From: Oscillospiraceae bacterium
GTDB taxonomy: Bacteria; Bacillota; Clostridia; Oscillospirales; Ruminococcaceae
Length of the DNA: 17,152 nucleotides
NCBI GenBank assembly: GCA_004556975.1
Contig: SFFD01000026.1
Location: 1-17,152 of the forward strand
Direction: 5' to 3'
The notes under the pieces are model-generated. The model did not search any database and was not told the DNA's origin. It saw nothing but the letters and a program-made list of their open reading frames with translations. How positions within the stretch are numbered: the first letter of the stretch is position 1; every line of letters begins with the position of its first letter. The position numbers and the translations under genes are program-made. Of the stretch, positions 1 to 6,333 are shown one piece after another.

Positions 1-112
1 TGAATGTACAAGTGTGTCTACAATGAAGGAAGAAAATCGCGAATATTACAGCGGCTCCCGCGAAGAACTTATAGCAAAAGGCTATAAGCCTTGCGGAAGC
101 TGTAATCCCTAA
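1..112 (+). CDS. C-terminal fragment of a protein with an Ada-type metal-binding tail
   Basis: An open frame runs in from the left edge (first full codon at 2) and stops with TAA at 110-112. It leaves about 36 residues with no start in the window. The tail contains the pattern MKEENREYYSGSREEL followed by GYKPCGSCNP, with two cysteines spaced CxxC and an upstream Cys at the second visible residue. This resembles the small Ada-type zinc-binding module found at the C-terminus of nuclease and metallo-hydrolase-like proteins in Firmicutes. The main domain lies outside the window, so the function cannot be assigned. A hairpin with a T-run follows at 127-175. Confidence 0.7.
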   Translation, partial: ECTSVSTMKEENREYYSGSREELIAKGYKPCGSCNP

Positions 113-126
113 AAATAAAGGCAAAG

Positions 127-175
127 ACGATTTTGCAAAATACAGCAATTGCAAATTTTGCAAGCCATCGTTTTT
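127..175 (+). terminator. Putative rho-independent terminator of the left-edge gene
   Basis: ACGAT (127-131) pairs with ATCGT (167-171). Inside it, TTGCAAAAT (133-141) pairs with ATTTTGCAA (155-163), with a small internal bulge and a 13-nt loop. A T-run follows at 171-175. It starts 15 bases after the stop codon of the left-edge gene. The stem is AT-rich, so strength is uncertain. Confidence 0.5.
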
Positions 176-225
176 AAATATCAGTCAAGCAGTTTTTCTT
201 ATACTAAAGAAAATAAGATAACCGA

Positions 226-266
226 TAAAAAACGAGCACGGAATTTTATTCCGTGCTCGTTTTTTG
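226..266. terminator. Bidirectional terminator, main function ending the cat operon
   Basis: A perfect 12-bp stem (232-243 with 249-260, sequence ACGAGCACGGAA and its complement) has a 5-nt loop. It is flanked by an A-run on the left and a T-run on the right, so it works in both directions. It lies just beyond the stop of the minus-strand acetyltransferase gene. The stem shares the GAGCACGG core with the terminator at 8769-8796. Confidence 0.85.
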
Positions 267-269
267 TGC

Positions 270-935
270 TCAAATATATCTTTCAAAATTATCTGCCTCT
301 GACTGAAGCTTATAGAGAAATTGTGCAAGATGCCAACCGTCGGTAGCGGCATGGTGGCACGTTACGGAAAAAGGCATAAATATTTTTCCGTCTTTTTTAT
401 CAAATTTGCCGGATTCCACGGATGGAAAATAATATTCTTTGTTTTCATAATTATGTACGGCAAAATGACGGAAGCTTATCCAGGGCAGGCAGGAAACGGT
501 ATATGCGTTAGGAGGCGGAAGGACGTCTTTTTTTGAAAGAATTCCATGGTTGTCGCCGAAATTTGATTTATCGCGCATGTATGCGGCATAGAATTGCGAA
601 AAATCATCGTCAAATTCCGTCCACATAAGCGAAAATGTTTTATTGTCATTGTGAAAAACAGAATATAGCGGAGTAAGGTAACTGTAAAAGCCTATCCGGC
701 CGTCATTTAAAGCAATTTTGAATTCCTGCTGTTCACAAAGAACCTTGGTAACAAGCCAGATATATGCGGGAAAGAACTTTTTGCCGGCAGATTTGAGCAC
801 GCCGAGCATATGCGTGATGTCAACATCTGCGGTAACGGAATATCCGGTAGGCGCGGCTTTTGAAAAATACCAAAAGGTTTCTCCGCGGCTCCATTGGCAA
901 AGGTCAATGGGGGTAAAATCAAGCGTGGGTTTCAT
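270..935 (-). CDS. CatA-type (chloramphenicol O-acetyltransferase family) acetyltransferase
   Basis: This is a 221-residue protein, the usual length of type A chloramphenicol acetyltransferases. It aligns from memory with CatI/CatP along its length: an N-terminal DLCQWSRGE segment, FHNDNKTFSLMWTE in the middle, and the C-terminal HHAATDG motif. In the family's own numbering the catalytic His195 and Asp199 fall at H195 and D199. The conserved Ser148 of the VSxxPW segment is S148. The active site therefore looks complete, consistent with acetyl-CoA-dependent O-acetylation in a cytoplasmic trimer. Whether chloramphenicol is the substrate cannot be read from sequence, since chromosomal homologues may act on other hydroxyl compounds. 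The gene starts three bases after the stop of the XRE-desulfoferrodoxin gene with no strong ribosome-binding site, so the two are probably transcribed and translated together. The TGA stop sits inside a near-copy of the TTTGAGCACG repeat. Confidence 0.88.
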   Translation of the reverse strand: MKPTLDFTPIDLCQWSRGETFWYFSKAAPTGYSVTADVDITHMLGVLKSAGKKFFPAYIWLVTKVLCEQQEFKIALNDGRIGFYSYLTPLYSVFHNDNKTFSLMWTEFDDDFSQFYAAYMRDKSNFGDNHGILSKKDVLPPPNAYTVSCLPWISFRHFAVHNYENKEYYFPSVESGKFDKKDGKIFMPFSVTCHHAATDGWHLAQFLYKLQSEADNFERYI

Positions 936-938
936 TGG

Positions 939-1523
939 CTAAACATCCCGGAAGAAAAGACCGTGCTTGCTGCAGTACCAAAAGAGCTTTCCGTGGGCAA
1001 AATAAGGCAGTCTGATTTCCAGACCCCACTGGGGGTAAAGCTTTTTGAGCACGCAGGTGTCGCCGGAAACAAATGCGACAAAAGAAATGTAATGCTCACG
1101 GCTCATTTCGTGCTCGGAGCTTATATAAAGCTCGCCGTCGCTATGCTCAACATGAAGGGATTCATCTTTTGTAGCAAGCTGCGCCTTAAGTTGGTAAAGA
1201 TGCTTTCCGCAACAGCTTATGCCGGCATCATCGGTGGAAAAAAGCAGATTATGGCAGCTTGGACACACATAAAATCTGATTTTCTTCAGGTTTCCGCTGC
1301 TTGTGCTGTTTTCTTCAAGGCTTCCGCATAAAAGCGCTTTTGTATCAACGGAAAGAGCTTCAGAGATGGCGGGAATAAGTGAAATATCCGGCGCGCCGCA
1401 GCCGCGTTCCCATTTGCTTACGGCTTTGTCGCTAACGCCGATTTTTTCACCAAGCTCAAGCTGCGTCATATTTTTTCGTAAACGCATTTCACGGATTATG
1501 CTTCCGATTTTTGTTTGGTCCAT
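939..1523 (-). CDS. XRE-family HTH regulator fused to a desulfoferrodoxin-like domain
   Basis: This is a 194-residue protein. Residues 5-60 form an XRE helix-turn-helix (MTQLELGEKIGVSDKAVSKW). Residues 87-105 carry C87-x2-C90 and C104-C105 followed by Gly, the pattern of a desulforedoxin-type iron centre (centre I). Residues 120-194 resemble the superoxide reductase domain (centre II). H138 and H144 are spaced as in the family's HPM...HYI segment, C184 and H187 match its CNxHG motif, and H124 is the likely remaining ligand. The 40-residue gap from H144 to C184 matches the enzyme. The lysine that precedes the first ligand in true superoxide reductases (EKH) is replaced by Leu123. Start choice: ATG at 1521-1523 follows GGGAAGTG. 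The upstream in-frame ATG at 1565 lies in the promoter. It probably senses redox, superoxide or iron and regulates its own operon; that role is inference. Confidence 0.85.
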   Translation of the reverse strand: MDQTKIGSIIREMRLRKNMTQLELGEKIGVSDKAVSKWERGCGAPDISLIPAISEALSVDTKALLCGSLEENSTSSGNLKKIRFYVCPSCHNLLFSTDDAGISCCGKHLYQLKAQLATKDESLHVEHSDGELYISSEHEMSREHYISFVAFVSGDTCVLKKLYPQWGLEIRLPYFAHGKLFWYCSKHGLFFRDV

Positions 1524-1546
1524 AAGTATCACTTCCCTATGAAGAT

Positions 1547-1575
1547 ATTTTATCCTATAGTGCAAAAATTTTCAA
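1547..1575 (-). promoter_or_regulatory. Promoter of the XRE-desulfoferrodoxin/cat operon
   Basis: Read on the minus strand, TTGAAA (1570-1575) and TAAAAT (1547-1552) are separated by exactly 17 bases. The predicted transcript starts about 1540, giving a leader of roughly 17 nt that holds the ribosome-binding site for the ATG at 1523. This rules out the longer start at 1565. Confidence 0.7.
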
Positions 1576-1629
1576 TGAACGCTCCGTAGAGTTTAGAACT
1601 TAAATACTATATGTATAAACAAATTAAAA

Positions 1630-1658
1630 TTGAACCCGGCGTACACAAATTTTATGCT
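1630..1658 (+). promoter_or_regulatory. Promoter of the small zinc-ribbon gene
   Basis: TTGAAC (1630-1635) and TATGCT (1653-1658) are separated by 17 bases. The leader to the start codon would be about 50 nt. It diverges from the XRE-desulfoferrodoxin promoter. Confidence 0.5.
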
Positions 1659-1713
1659 ATATGCGTACAAATAGCGGCATAATATTCTATAGAGAAAAAT
1701 TAAGGAGGCGGTT

Positions 1714-1908
1714 TTGTTGGAAAGAAAAGACGACAGATGTTTTTCAGAGTATGAAAATTGCGTTCTTTGCGGTAAAAGAACCGAAATCCTGCGAAAGACG
1801 CCGACCCACAGCAGAGAAAATTATATTGAGGGCTGCGGTCAGCTTTGCCCCGAATGTGCAAAAGAGGTCTATGGTAAAGAACGGGAAAGAAGACGTATCA
1901 TATTTTAA
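1714..1908 (+). CDS. Small zinc-ribbon protein, TTG start
   Basis: This is a 64-residue protein with two CxxC pairs (C16/C19 in ENCVLCGK and C45/C48 in QLCPEC), the pattern of a treble-clef or zinc-ribbon fold that binds one zinc. The C-terminus is very basic (KERERRR), which could contact nucleic acid. A strong ribosome-binding site, AAGGAGG at 1702-1708, is followed by two consecutive TTG codons at 1714 and 1717. The second has the more usual 8-base spacing, so the protein may be 63 residues. I do not recognise a characterised family, although similar short proteins occur next to regulators in Clostridia. An overlapping ATG frame (1661-1939) has no ribosome-binding site and was not preferred. 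No strong terminator follows; a weak TTTGCCC/GGGCAAA hairpin is at 1924-1945. Confidence 0.6.
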   Translation: MLERKDDRCFSEYENCVLCGKRTEILRKTPTHSRENYIEGCGQLCPECAKEVYGKERERRRIIF

Positions 1909-1991
1909 TGATGTATTACGGCGTTTGCCCGGCATTTAGGGCAAATTAAATATAATTTATCGGAATATGCGCCGCAATTAAGCATATCGCA

Positions 1992-2019
1992 ATAGGTGTG
2001 CATTGCAATGCACGCCTAT
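1992..2019. promoter_or_regulatory. 28-bp palindrome abutting a promoter, operator-like
   Basis: The sequence from 1992 to 2019 is a dyad around TGCA (2004-2007). All 14 pairs match except a T-G opposition at 1997/2014. There is no T-run on either side, so it is not a terminator. It ends four bases before the -35 box at 2023, the place for an operator or activator site. The bound protein is unknown. Confidence 0.55.
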
Positions 2020-2022
2020 GCG

Positions 2023-2051
2023 TTGACATGGCGATGCTCAAAATATGTAAT
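2023..2051 (+). promoter_or_regulatory. Near-consensus promoter of the SWIM-domain gene
   Basis: A perfect -35 TTGACA (2023-2028), a 17-base spacer and TGTAAT (2046-2051, five of six matches) form one of the best sigma-A promoters in the window. The leader is about 23 nt, with GGGAGG before the ATG at 2081. Confidence 0.7.
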
Positions 2052-2080
2052 TAAATCAGAAAAAATTGGGAGGAATTGCT

Positions 2081-2815
2081 ATGAAAGCAAGAAAATCGGT
2101 TGTAAGGGTACTTTTTGAAAGCAGAATAAATCTTACATATTATAATGATCTTTTTGACCTTCATTAGGGAGATATAGTCTATGTTGAAGTAAAGCTTGAA
2201 GGGAAAAGGGCAAGAGTTAACGATGTGAACTATAACTTTAAAGTCAAGGTTTCAGACTATAAAAAAGTGATTGCGCTTGTGGATACGGATATAAAAGGAA
2301 AGCTGTTTTCAGCAGGCTCACATTTTATTACCTTTGACAGAAAAGCGCTTCCCAAAGAAAAAATAAAGCTTTGGTTTATTCCTCCTGAAACCGGAAATGG
2401 AGAAACAGTAACAGGAAGAGATAATTCCTGTTTTGATCTCGGCAGCTTTAAAAGCATGAAAGTGAGCGCCGAAACAGCCGAAAGAGGATATAACTACTAT
2501 GCGGAAAACGAGGCTGTTTATCTTTCTTTGGAGGGGGATAAAGGCTATGCCATAGTTGAGGGCACAAAGCCATATGAGGTCGAGTTTAAATACAGGAACG
2601 GGAAAATAAGCGTACTTACCTGCAGCTGCTTTTGTGCAAATAAATGCAAACACGAGTTTGCCACGATGCTTCAGCTTAAAGAGCGTATGCAGAATATCAG
2701 GGATTTCTTTTCGCGGTAATATGAACAAAGCGGGTATTTTTCCGAAATACAAAAAGGGAAGCTGTTTACATTTGCGGTTAACGGAAAAACAGGAAAGAGC
2801 ATTGAATTTAAATGA
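2081..2815 (+). pseudogene. SWIM zinc-finger domain protein broken by two in-frame stop codons
   Basis: One frame runs from ATG 2081 (GGGAGG seven bases upstream) to TGA 2813-2815, 245 codons in all. It is interrupted by TAG at 2165-2167 (codon 29) and TAA at 2717-2719 (codon 213). The sequence on both sides of each stop reads as one protein. FDLH-stop-GDIVYVEVKLEG continues into the SDYKKVIALVDT core. The CSCFCANKCKHEF segment is a SWIM zinc-binding motif (CxCxnCxH). After TAA the frame continues as YEQSGYFSEIQKGKLFTFAV. No frameshift is seen over 735 bases and the promoter is intact, so decay would be recent. A shorter product from GTG 2225 to 2719 (164 residues) with the SWIM motif is possible, but its ribosome-binding site is weak. 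SWIM proteins bind DNA or proteins; no specific role is known here. Stop readthrough is a less likely alternative. Confidence 0.65.
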
Positions 2816-2821
2816 TATAAT
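2813..2821 (+). promoter_or_regulatory. Possible extended -10 promoter for the EF-hand-like gene
   Basis: TGATATAAT is an exact extended -10 element (TGnTATAAT). No good -35 box lies 17 bases upstream. It would give a leader of about 125 nt to the ATG at 2952. It overlaps the last codon of the SWIM pseudogene. Confidence 0.35.
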
Positions 2822-2951
2822 AGTAACAAATAAATATTGCATTTCGATAGATATTAGCATAAACGTAATTTACCCCTGACAGAAAAAAGGACTGAATGAC
2901 AAATTCTTATTTGAAAATGCCGCCGCGACCGTTTTATGAAAGGACGTTTTT

Positions 2952-3256
2952 ATGAGAGGGAACGATTGGAACAACAACGGCAAATATGATAATTTTGACC
3001 AATTTATAGATTTCGAGTTGATGACGGGAACAGGTGATGTCAGTAATGACACAGATAAGACTTCGAACTCAAACAGCGCAAAAAAACAAGCCCAAAATGC
3101 CAAAATGATGACATACCGCTTTCAAGAAGTCTTTTGGTGATTGCGCTGTGCATAGGCGCAATATTTGTTCCTCTTGATTTTGAGGGCGGAAAGCTCGTTA
3201 GGGCCATTATTCTTTTGTGCGTTTCGGTGCTTGGACACAAAATACTGAAAAAATAA
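2952..3256 (+). CDS. EF-hand-like, membrane-anchored small protein split by a -1 frameshift at A7
   Basis: ATG 2952 follows AAAGGA at 7-base spacing. The first frame gives MRGNDWNNNGKYDNFDQF, with a DxNxNGxxD loop like the calcium-binding EF-hand or dockerin loop, then a Ser/Asn/Asp-rich linker. It runs to TGA at 3138-3140. The -1 frame, open from about 3053 to TAA 3254-3256, encodes SLLVIALCIGAIFVPL and KLVRAIILLCVSVL, which are one or two membrane helices, ending HKILKK. The two frames join exactly at a run of seven A (3080-3086). The reading phase there, A AAA AAA, is a -1 slippery heptamer. The joined product is 101 residues. This could be programmed frameshifting, polymerase slippage, a loss-of-function indel or a sequence error; the sequence alone does not decide. 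No function can be assigned. Confidence 0.55.
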
Positions 3257-3372
3257 ATACTTACGATGACATATAGCTGTTTCGGCTGTTGATATCTATT
3301 ACTCTGCCTTAAAATCTGAAGACACTGTGGCAACAGATGCTTATGGATAAATATTCACGGTGATATAAATTT

Positions 3373-3415
3373 AAAAAAATCCGGCTGCCGATTTAGCTCG
3401 GCAGCCGGATTTTTT
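3373..3415. terminator. Bidirectional terminator, 3' end of ppdK
   Basis: A 13-bp GC-rich perfect stem (3379-3391 with 3398-3410) has a 6-nt loop. It is flanked by an A-run (3373-3379) and a T-run (3410-3415), so it serves the minus-strand ppdK and the convergent plus-strand small gene. The remaining bases between 3257 and 3463 show no supported feature. Confidence 0.9.
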
Positions 3416-3463
3416 AGATATAAACTTTCGCAGTTATAATTTATCGCAAAATTAAAGTAATAA

Positions 3464-6100
3464 TTACTTTGCAACCTCATCTTTGATTGCAGCCTGTGCA
3501 GCAGCAAGTCTTGCAATCGGAACACGGAACGGGCTGCAGGAAACGTAGTCAAGTCCGGTGCGGTGGCAGAACTCAACGGAAGACGGGTCGCCGCCGTGCT
3601 CGCCGCAGATTCCAAGATGGATGTCGGGGCGGGTTGCGCGGCCAAGACGGCAGGCCATTTCGACAAGCTTGCCTACGCCAACCTGGTCGAGCTTTGCAAA
3701 AGGATCACTTTCGTAAATCTTTTTGTCATAATATGCGCCGAGGAATTTGCCGGCGTCGTCACGGCTGAAACCGAAGGTCATCTGGGTAAGGTCGTTTGTG
3801 CCAAAGCTGAAGAATTCTGCTTCGGTGGCAATCTGGTCGGCGGTAAGGGCAGCGCGGGGAATTTCAATCATGGTGCCGACTTTATAGTTAAGCTCAACGC
3901 CGGCGGCAGCAATTACCTGGTCAGCGGTGGTGACAACCACATTCTTAACATATTTAAGCTCCTTCACTTCGCCGACGAGCGGAATCATAATTTCAGGAAC
4001 GATTTTCCAGTCGGGGTGACGGCGGCTTACGTTTATTGCGGCGTTGATAACGGCGCGGGTCTGCATTGCGGCGATTTCGGGGTAAGTAACCGCAAGGCGG
4101 CAGCCGCGGTGACCCATCATCGGATTAAACTCGTGGAGAGATTTGATGATGTTCTTAATTTGAGCAACGGTCTTGTGCTGGGCTTTTGCAAGCTCCTCAA
4201 TGTCGTGCTCATCAGTAGGAAGGAACTCGTGAAGCGGCGGGTCAAGGAAGCGGATGGTGACAGGGCAGCCTTCCATAGCTTCATAAATACCCTCAAAGTC
4301 AGATTGCTGCATGGGCAGAATCTTTGCAAGGGCGGCTTCACGCTCTTCAAGAGTGTCGGAGCAAATCATTTCACGGAATGCGGCTATGCGGTCCGCTTCA
4401 AAGAACATGTGCTCGGTGCGGCAAAGGCCGATGCCCTCTGCGCCAAGCTCTTTTGCCTTGCGGGCGTCGCGGGGAGTATCTGCGTTGGTACGAACGCCGA
4501 GGCGGCGATATTTGTCAGCCCAGCTCATAATACGGCCGAATTCTCCGGCTATAACCGCATCTGTGGTGGGAATGACGCCGTCGTAAATCTTGCCGGTAGA
4601 GCCGTCGAGTGAGATATAATCGCCTTCATGAATTGTATGGCCGGAAAGCTCAAAGAATTTTTCTTCCTCATGCATAATTATGTCGCCGCAGCCGGAAACA
4701 CAGCACTTGCCCATTCCGCGCGCAACAACCGCAGCGTGAGAAGTCATACCTCCGCGAACGGTAAGAATACCCTGTGCAGCTTTCATTCCTTCTATGTCTT
4801 CGGGAGAGGTTTCAAGGCGAACAAGAACAACCTTTTCGCCGTTGTCGTTCCAAACCTTTGCGTCCTCCGCGCTGAACACGGCTTTGCCGCAGGCTGCACC
4901 GGGAGATGCGCCCAGACCCTTGCCAATGGCTTCCGCCTTTTTGAGCGCTGCTGCGTCAAATTGAGGATGAAGAAGAGTGTCAAGGTTGCGCGGGTCGATC
5001 ATGGCAACGGCTTCTTTTTCGGAAATCATACCCTCGTCAACAAGGTCGCAGGCAATTTTAAGCGCGGCGTGAGCGGTACGCTTTCCGTTACGGGTCTGGA
5101 GCATAAAGAGCTTGCCGTTCTCAACGGTGAACTCCATATCCTGCATATCGCGATAGTGGTCTTCAAGAATACGGCATACATTTTTGAACTGCTCAAAAGC
5201 TTCAGGGAATTTTTCTGCCATTTGGCTGATGGGCATAGGAGTACGAACGCCGGCAACAACGTCTTCGCCCTGTGCGTTGGTAAGGAATTCGCCCATAAGG
5301 TGTTTTTCACCGGTGGCGGGGTCACGGGTAAAGGCAACGCCGGTTCCGCAGTCATCGCCCATATTGCCGAATACCATGGTCTGTACGTTAACGGCGGTAC
5401 CCCAGGAATAAGGAATATCATTGTCGCGGCGATATACGTTGGCTCTGGGGTTATCCCAGCTTCTGAATACTGCTTTGATGGCGCCGATAAGCTGTTCTTT
5501 GGGGTCGGTGGGGAAATCAACGCCGATTTTGTCTTTATATTCAGCCTTGAATTGCTCCGCAAGCTCTTTAAGGTCGTCGGCGGTCAGCTCAACGTCAAGC
5601 TTGACGTTGCGTTTGGCTTTCATTTCGTCAATAAGCTGTTCGAAATATTTTTTACCGACCTCCATAACAACATCGGAATACATCTGGATGAAACGGCGGT
5701 AGCAGTCCCAGGCCCAACGGGGGTTATTTGACTTTTTGGCCATAATTTCAACTACCTGCTCATTAAGGCCAAGGTTAAGTATGGTATCCATCATACCGGG
5801 CATAGAAGCTCTTGCGCCGGAACGGACTGAAACAAGAAGCGGGTTTTCAAGATCGCCGAATTTTTTTCCGGTAATGCTTTCAAGCTTTTCGATGTTTTCC
5901 ATGATTTCAGCCATGATTTCATCGTTAATCTGACGGCCGTCTTCATAGTATTGGGTGCAGGCTTCGGTGGTAATGGTAAAACCCTGGGGAACGGGAAGAC
6001 CGATGTTGGTCATCTCGGCAAGGTTGGCGCCCTTTCCTCCAAGAAGTTCGCGCATTTTTGCGTTGCCTTCAGAGAACAGATAAACAAACTTTTTGCTCAT
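3464..6100 (-). CDS. ppdK: Pyruvate, phosphate dikinase
   Basis: This 878-residue enzyme interconverts pyruvate, ATP and phosphate with PEP, AMP and pyrophosphate. In fermentative Clostridia it links glycolysis and PEP metabolism. The N-terminal ATP-grasp domain begins FSEGNAKMRELLGGKGANLAEM-like and contains SVRSGARASMPGMMDT. The swivelling phosphohistidine domain has GGMTSHAAVVARG with His at residue 455, the same number as in the Clostridium symbiosum enzyme. The C-terminal PEP/pyruvate TIM barrel contains SFGTNDLTQMTFGFSRDD and ICGEHGGDP, with the catalytic Cys at 832. Full length, with no missing motif. Start choice: ATG 6098-6100 sits seven bases after GGAGG. An in-frame ATG at 6163 lacks such a site and lies in the promoter region. 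It is single-gene, divergent from glmU, with its own terminator at 3373-3415. Long open frames on the opposite strand are codon-bias shadows. Confidence 0.97.
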   Translation of the reverse strand: MSKKFVYLFSEGNAKMRELLGGKGANLAEMTNIGLPVPQGFTITTEACTQYYEDGRQINDEIMAEIMENIEKLESITGKKFGDLENPLLVSVRSGARASMPGMMDTILNLGLNEQVVEIMAKKSNNPRWAWDCYRRFIQMYSDVVMEVGKKYFEQLIDEMKAKRNVKLDVELTADDLKELAEQFKAEYKDKIGVDFPTDPKEQLIGAIKAVFRSWDNPRANVYRRDNDIPYSWGTAVNVQTMVFGNMGDDCGTGVAFTRDPATGEKHLMGEFLTNAQGEDVVAGVRTPMPISQMAEKFPEAFEQFKNVCRILEDHYRDMQDMEFTVENGKLFMLQTRNGKRTAHAALKIACDLVDEGMISEKEAVAMIDPRNLDTLLHPQFDAAALKKAEAIGKGLGASPGAACGKAVFSAEDAKVWNDNGEKVVLVRLETSPEDIEGMKAAQGILTVRGGMTSHAAVVARGMGKCCVSGCGDIIMHEEEKFFELSGHTIHEGDYISLDGSTGKIYDGVIPTTDAVIAGEFGRIMSWADKYRRLGVRTNADTPRDARKAKELGAEGIGLCRTEHMFFEADRIAAFREMICSDTLEEREAALAKILPMQQSDFEGIYEAMEGCPVTIRFLDPPLHEFLPTDEHDIEELAKAQHKTVAQIKNIIKSLHEFNPMMGHRGCRLAVTYPEIAAMQTRAVINAAINVSRRHPDWKIVPEIMIPLVGEVKELKYVKNVVVTTADQVIAAAGVELNYKVGTMIEIPRAALTADQIATEAEFFSFGTNDLTQMTFGFSRDDAGKFLGAYYDKKIYESDPFAKLDQVGVGKLVEMACRLGRATRPDIHLGICGEHGGDPSSVEFCHRTGLDYVSCSPFRVPIARLAAAQAAIKDEVAK

Positions 6101-6168
6101 ATAATAACCTCCAAAATAAAATAAGTTTTTTGCTTCCTCTTCCGGAAATATAAATCCATACATTTTAC

Positions 6169-6177
6169 ATTATATCA
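6169..6177 (-). promoter_or_regulatory. Extended -10 promoter of ppdK
   Basis: On the minus strand the sequence reads TGATATAAT, an exact extended -10 element, about 70 bases before the ppdK start. No recognisable -35 was found at 16-18 bases, which is tolerated for extended -10 promoters. Confidence 0.5.
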
Positions 6178-6265
6178 AAATGTATTGTTGTTTTCTATAT
6201 TATCAATAAAAATTCTGCGAAATTGACGAATTTATTCATTTTTAATCTTTTTTATATGTTTCTAC

Positions 6266-6294
6266 TTGCAAAATATCAATTAAAATAGCATAAT
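6266..6294 (+). promoter_or_regulatory. Promoter of glmU-prs
   Basis: TTGCAA (6266-6271) and CATAAT (6289-6294) are separated by 17 bases. The leader would be about 33 nt, ending with GGAGG (6321-6325) eight bases before ATG 6334. It diverges from ppdK across a very AT-rich intergenic region. Confidence 0.6.
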
Positions 6295-6333
6295 ATATAT
6301 GTAATATTTGATAAAAGTACGGAGGTGTTTATT

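Noticed and set aside
1524..1565. Longer start for the XRE-desulfoferrodoxin protein at 1565
   Set aside because: The extra codons overlap the -10 box, and the ATG at 1523 has a ribosome-binding site.
1924..1945. Terminator after the small zinc-ribbon gene
   Set aside because: TTTGCCC/GGGCAAA can pair, but no T-run follows.
2165..2167. TAG as pyrrolysine or a reassigned sense codon
   Set aside because: TAG terminates another gene in the window, and a second stop of a different type (TAA) interrupts the same frame, so decay is simpler.
3563..5731. Long open frames on the plus strand opposite ppdK
   Set aside because: They mirror the codon bias of ppdK in one fixed frame, lack ribosome-binding sites and show no recognisable domains.
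6101..6163. Longer start for ppdK at 6163
   Set aside because: No ribosome-binding site; the ATG at 6100 follows GGAGG and matches the family N-terminus.
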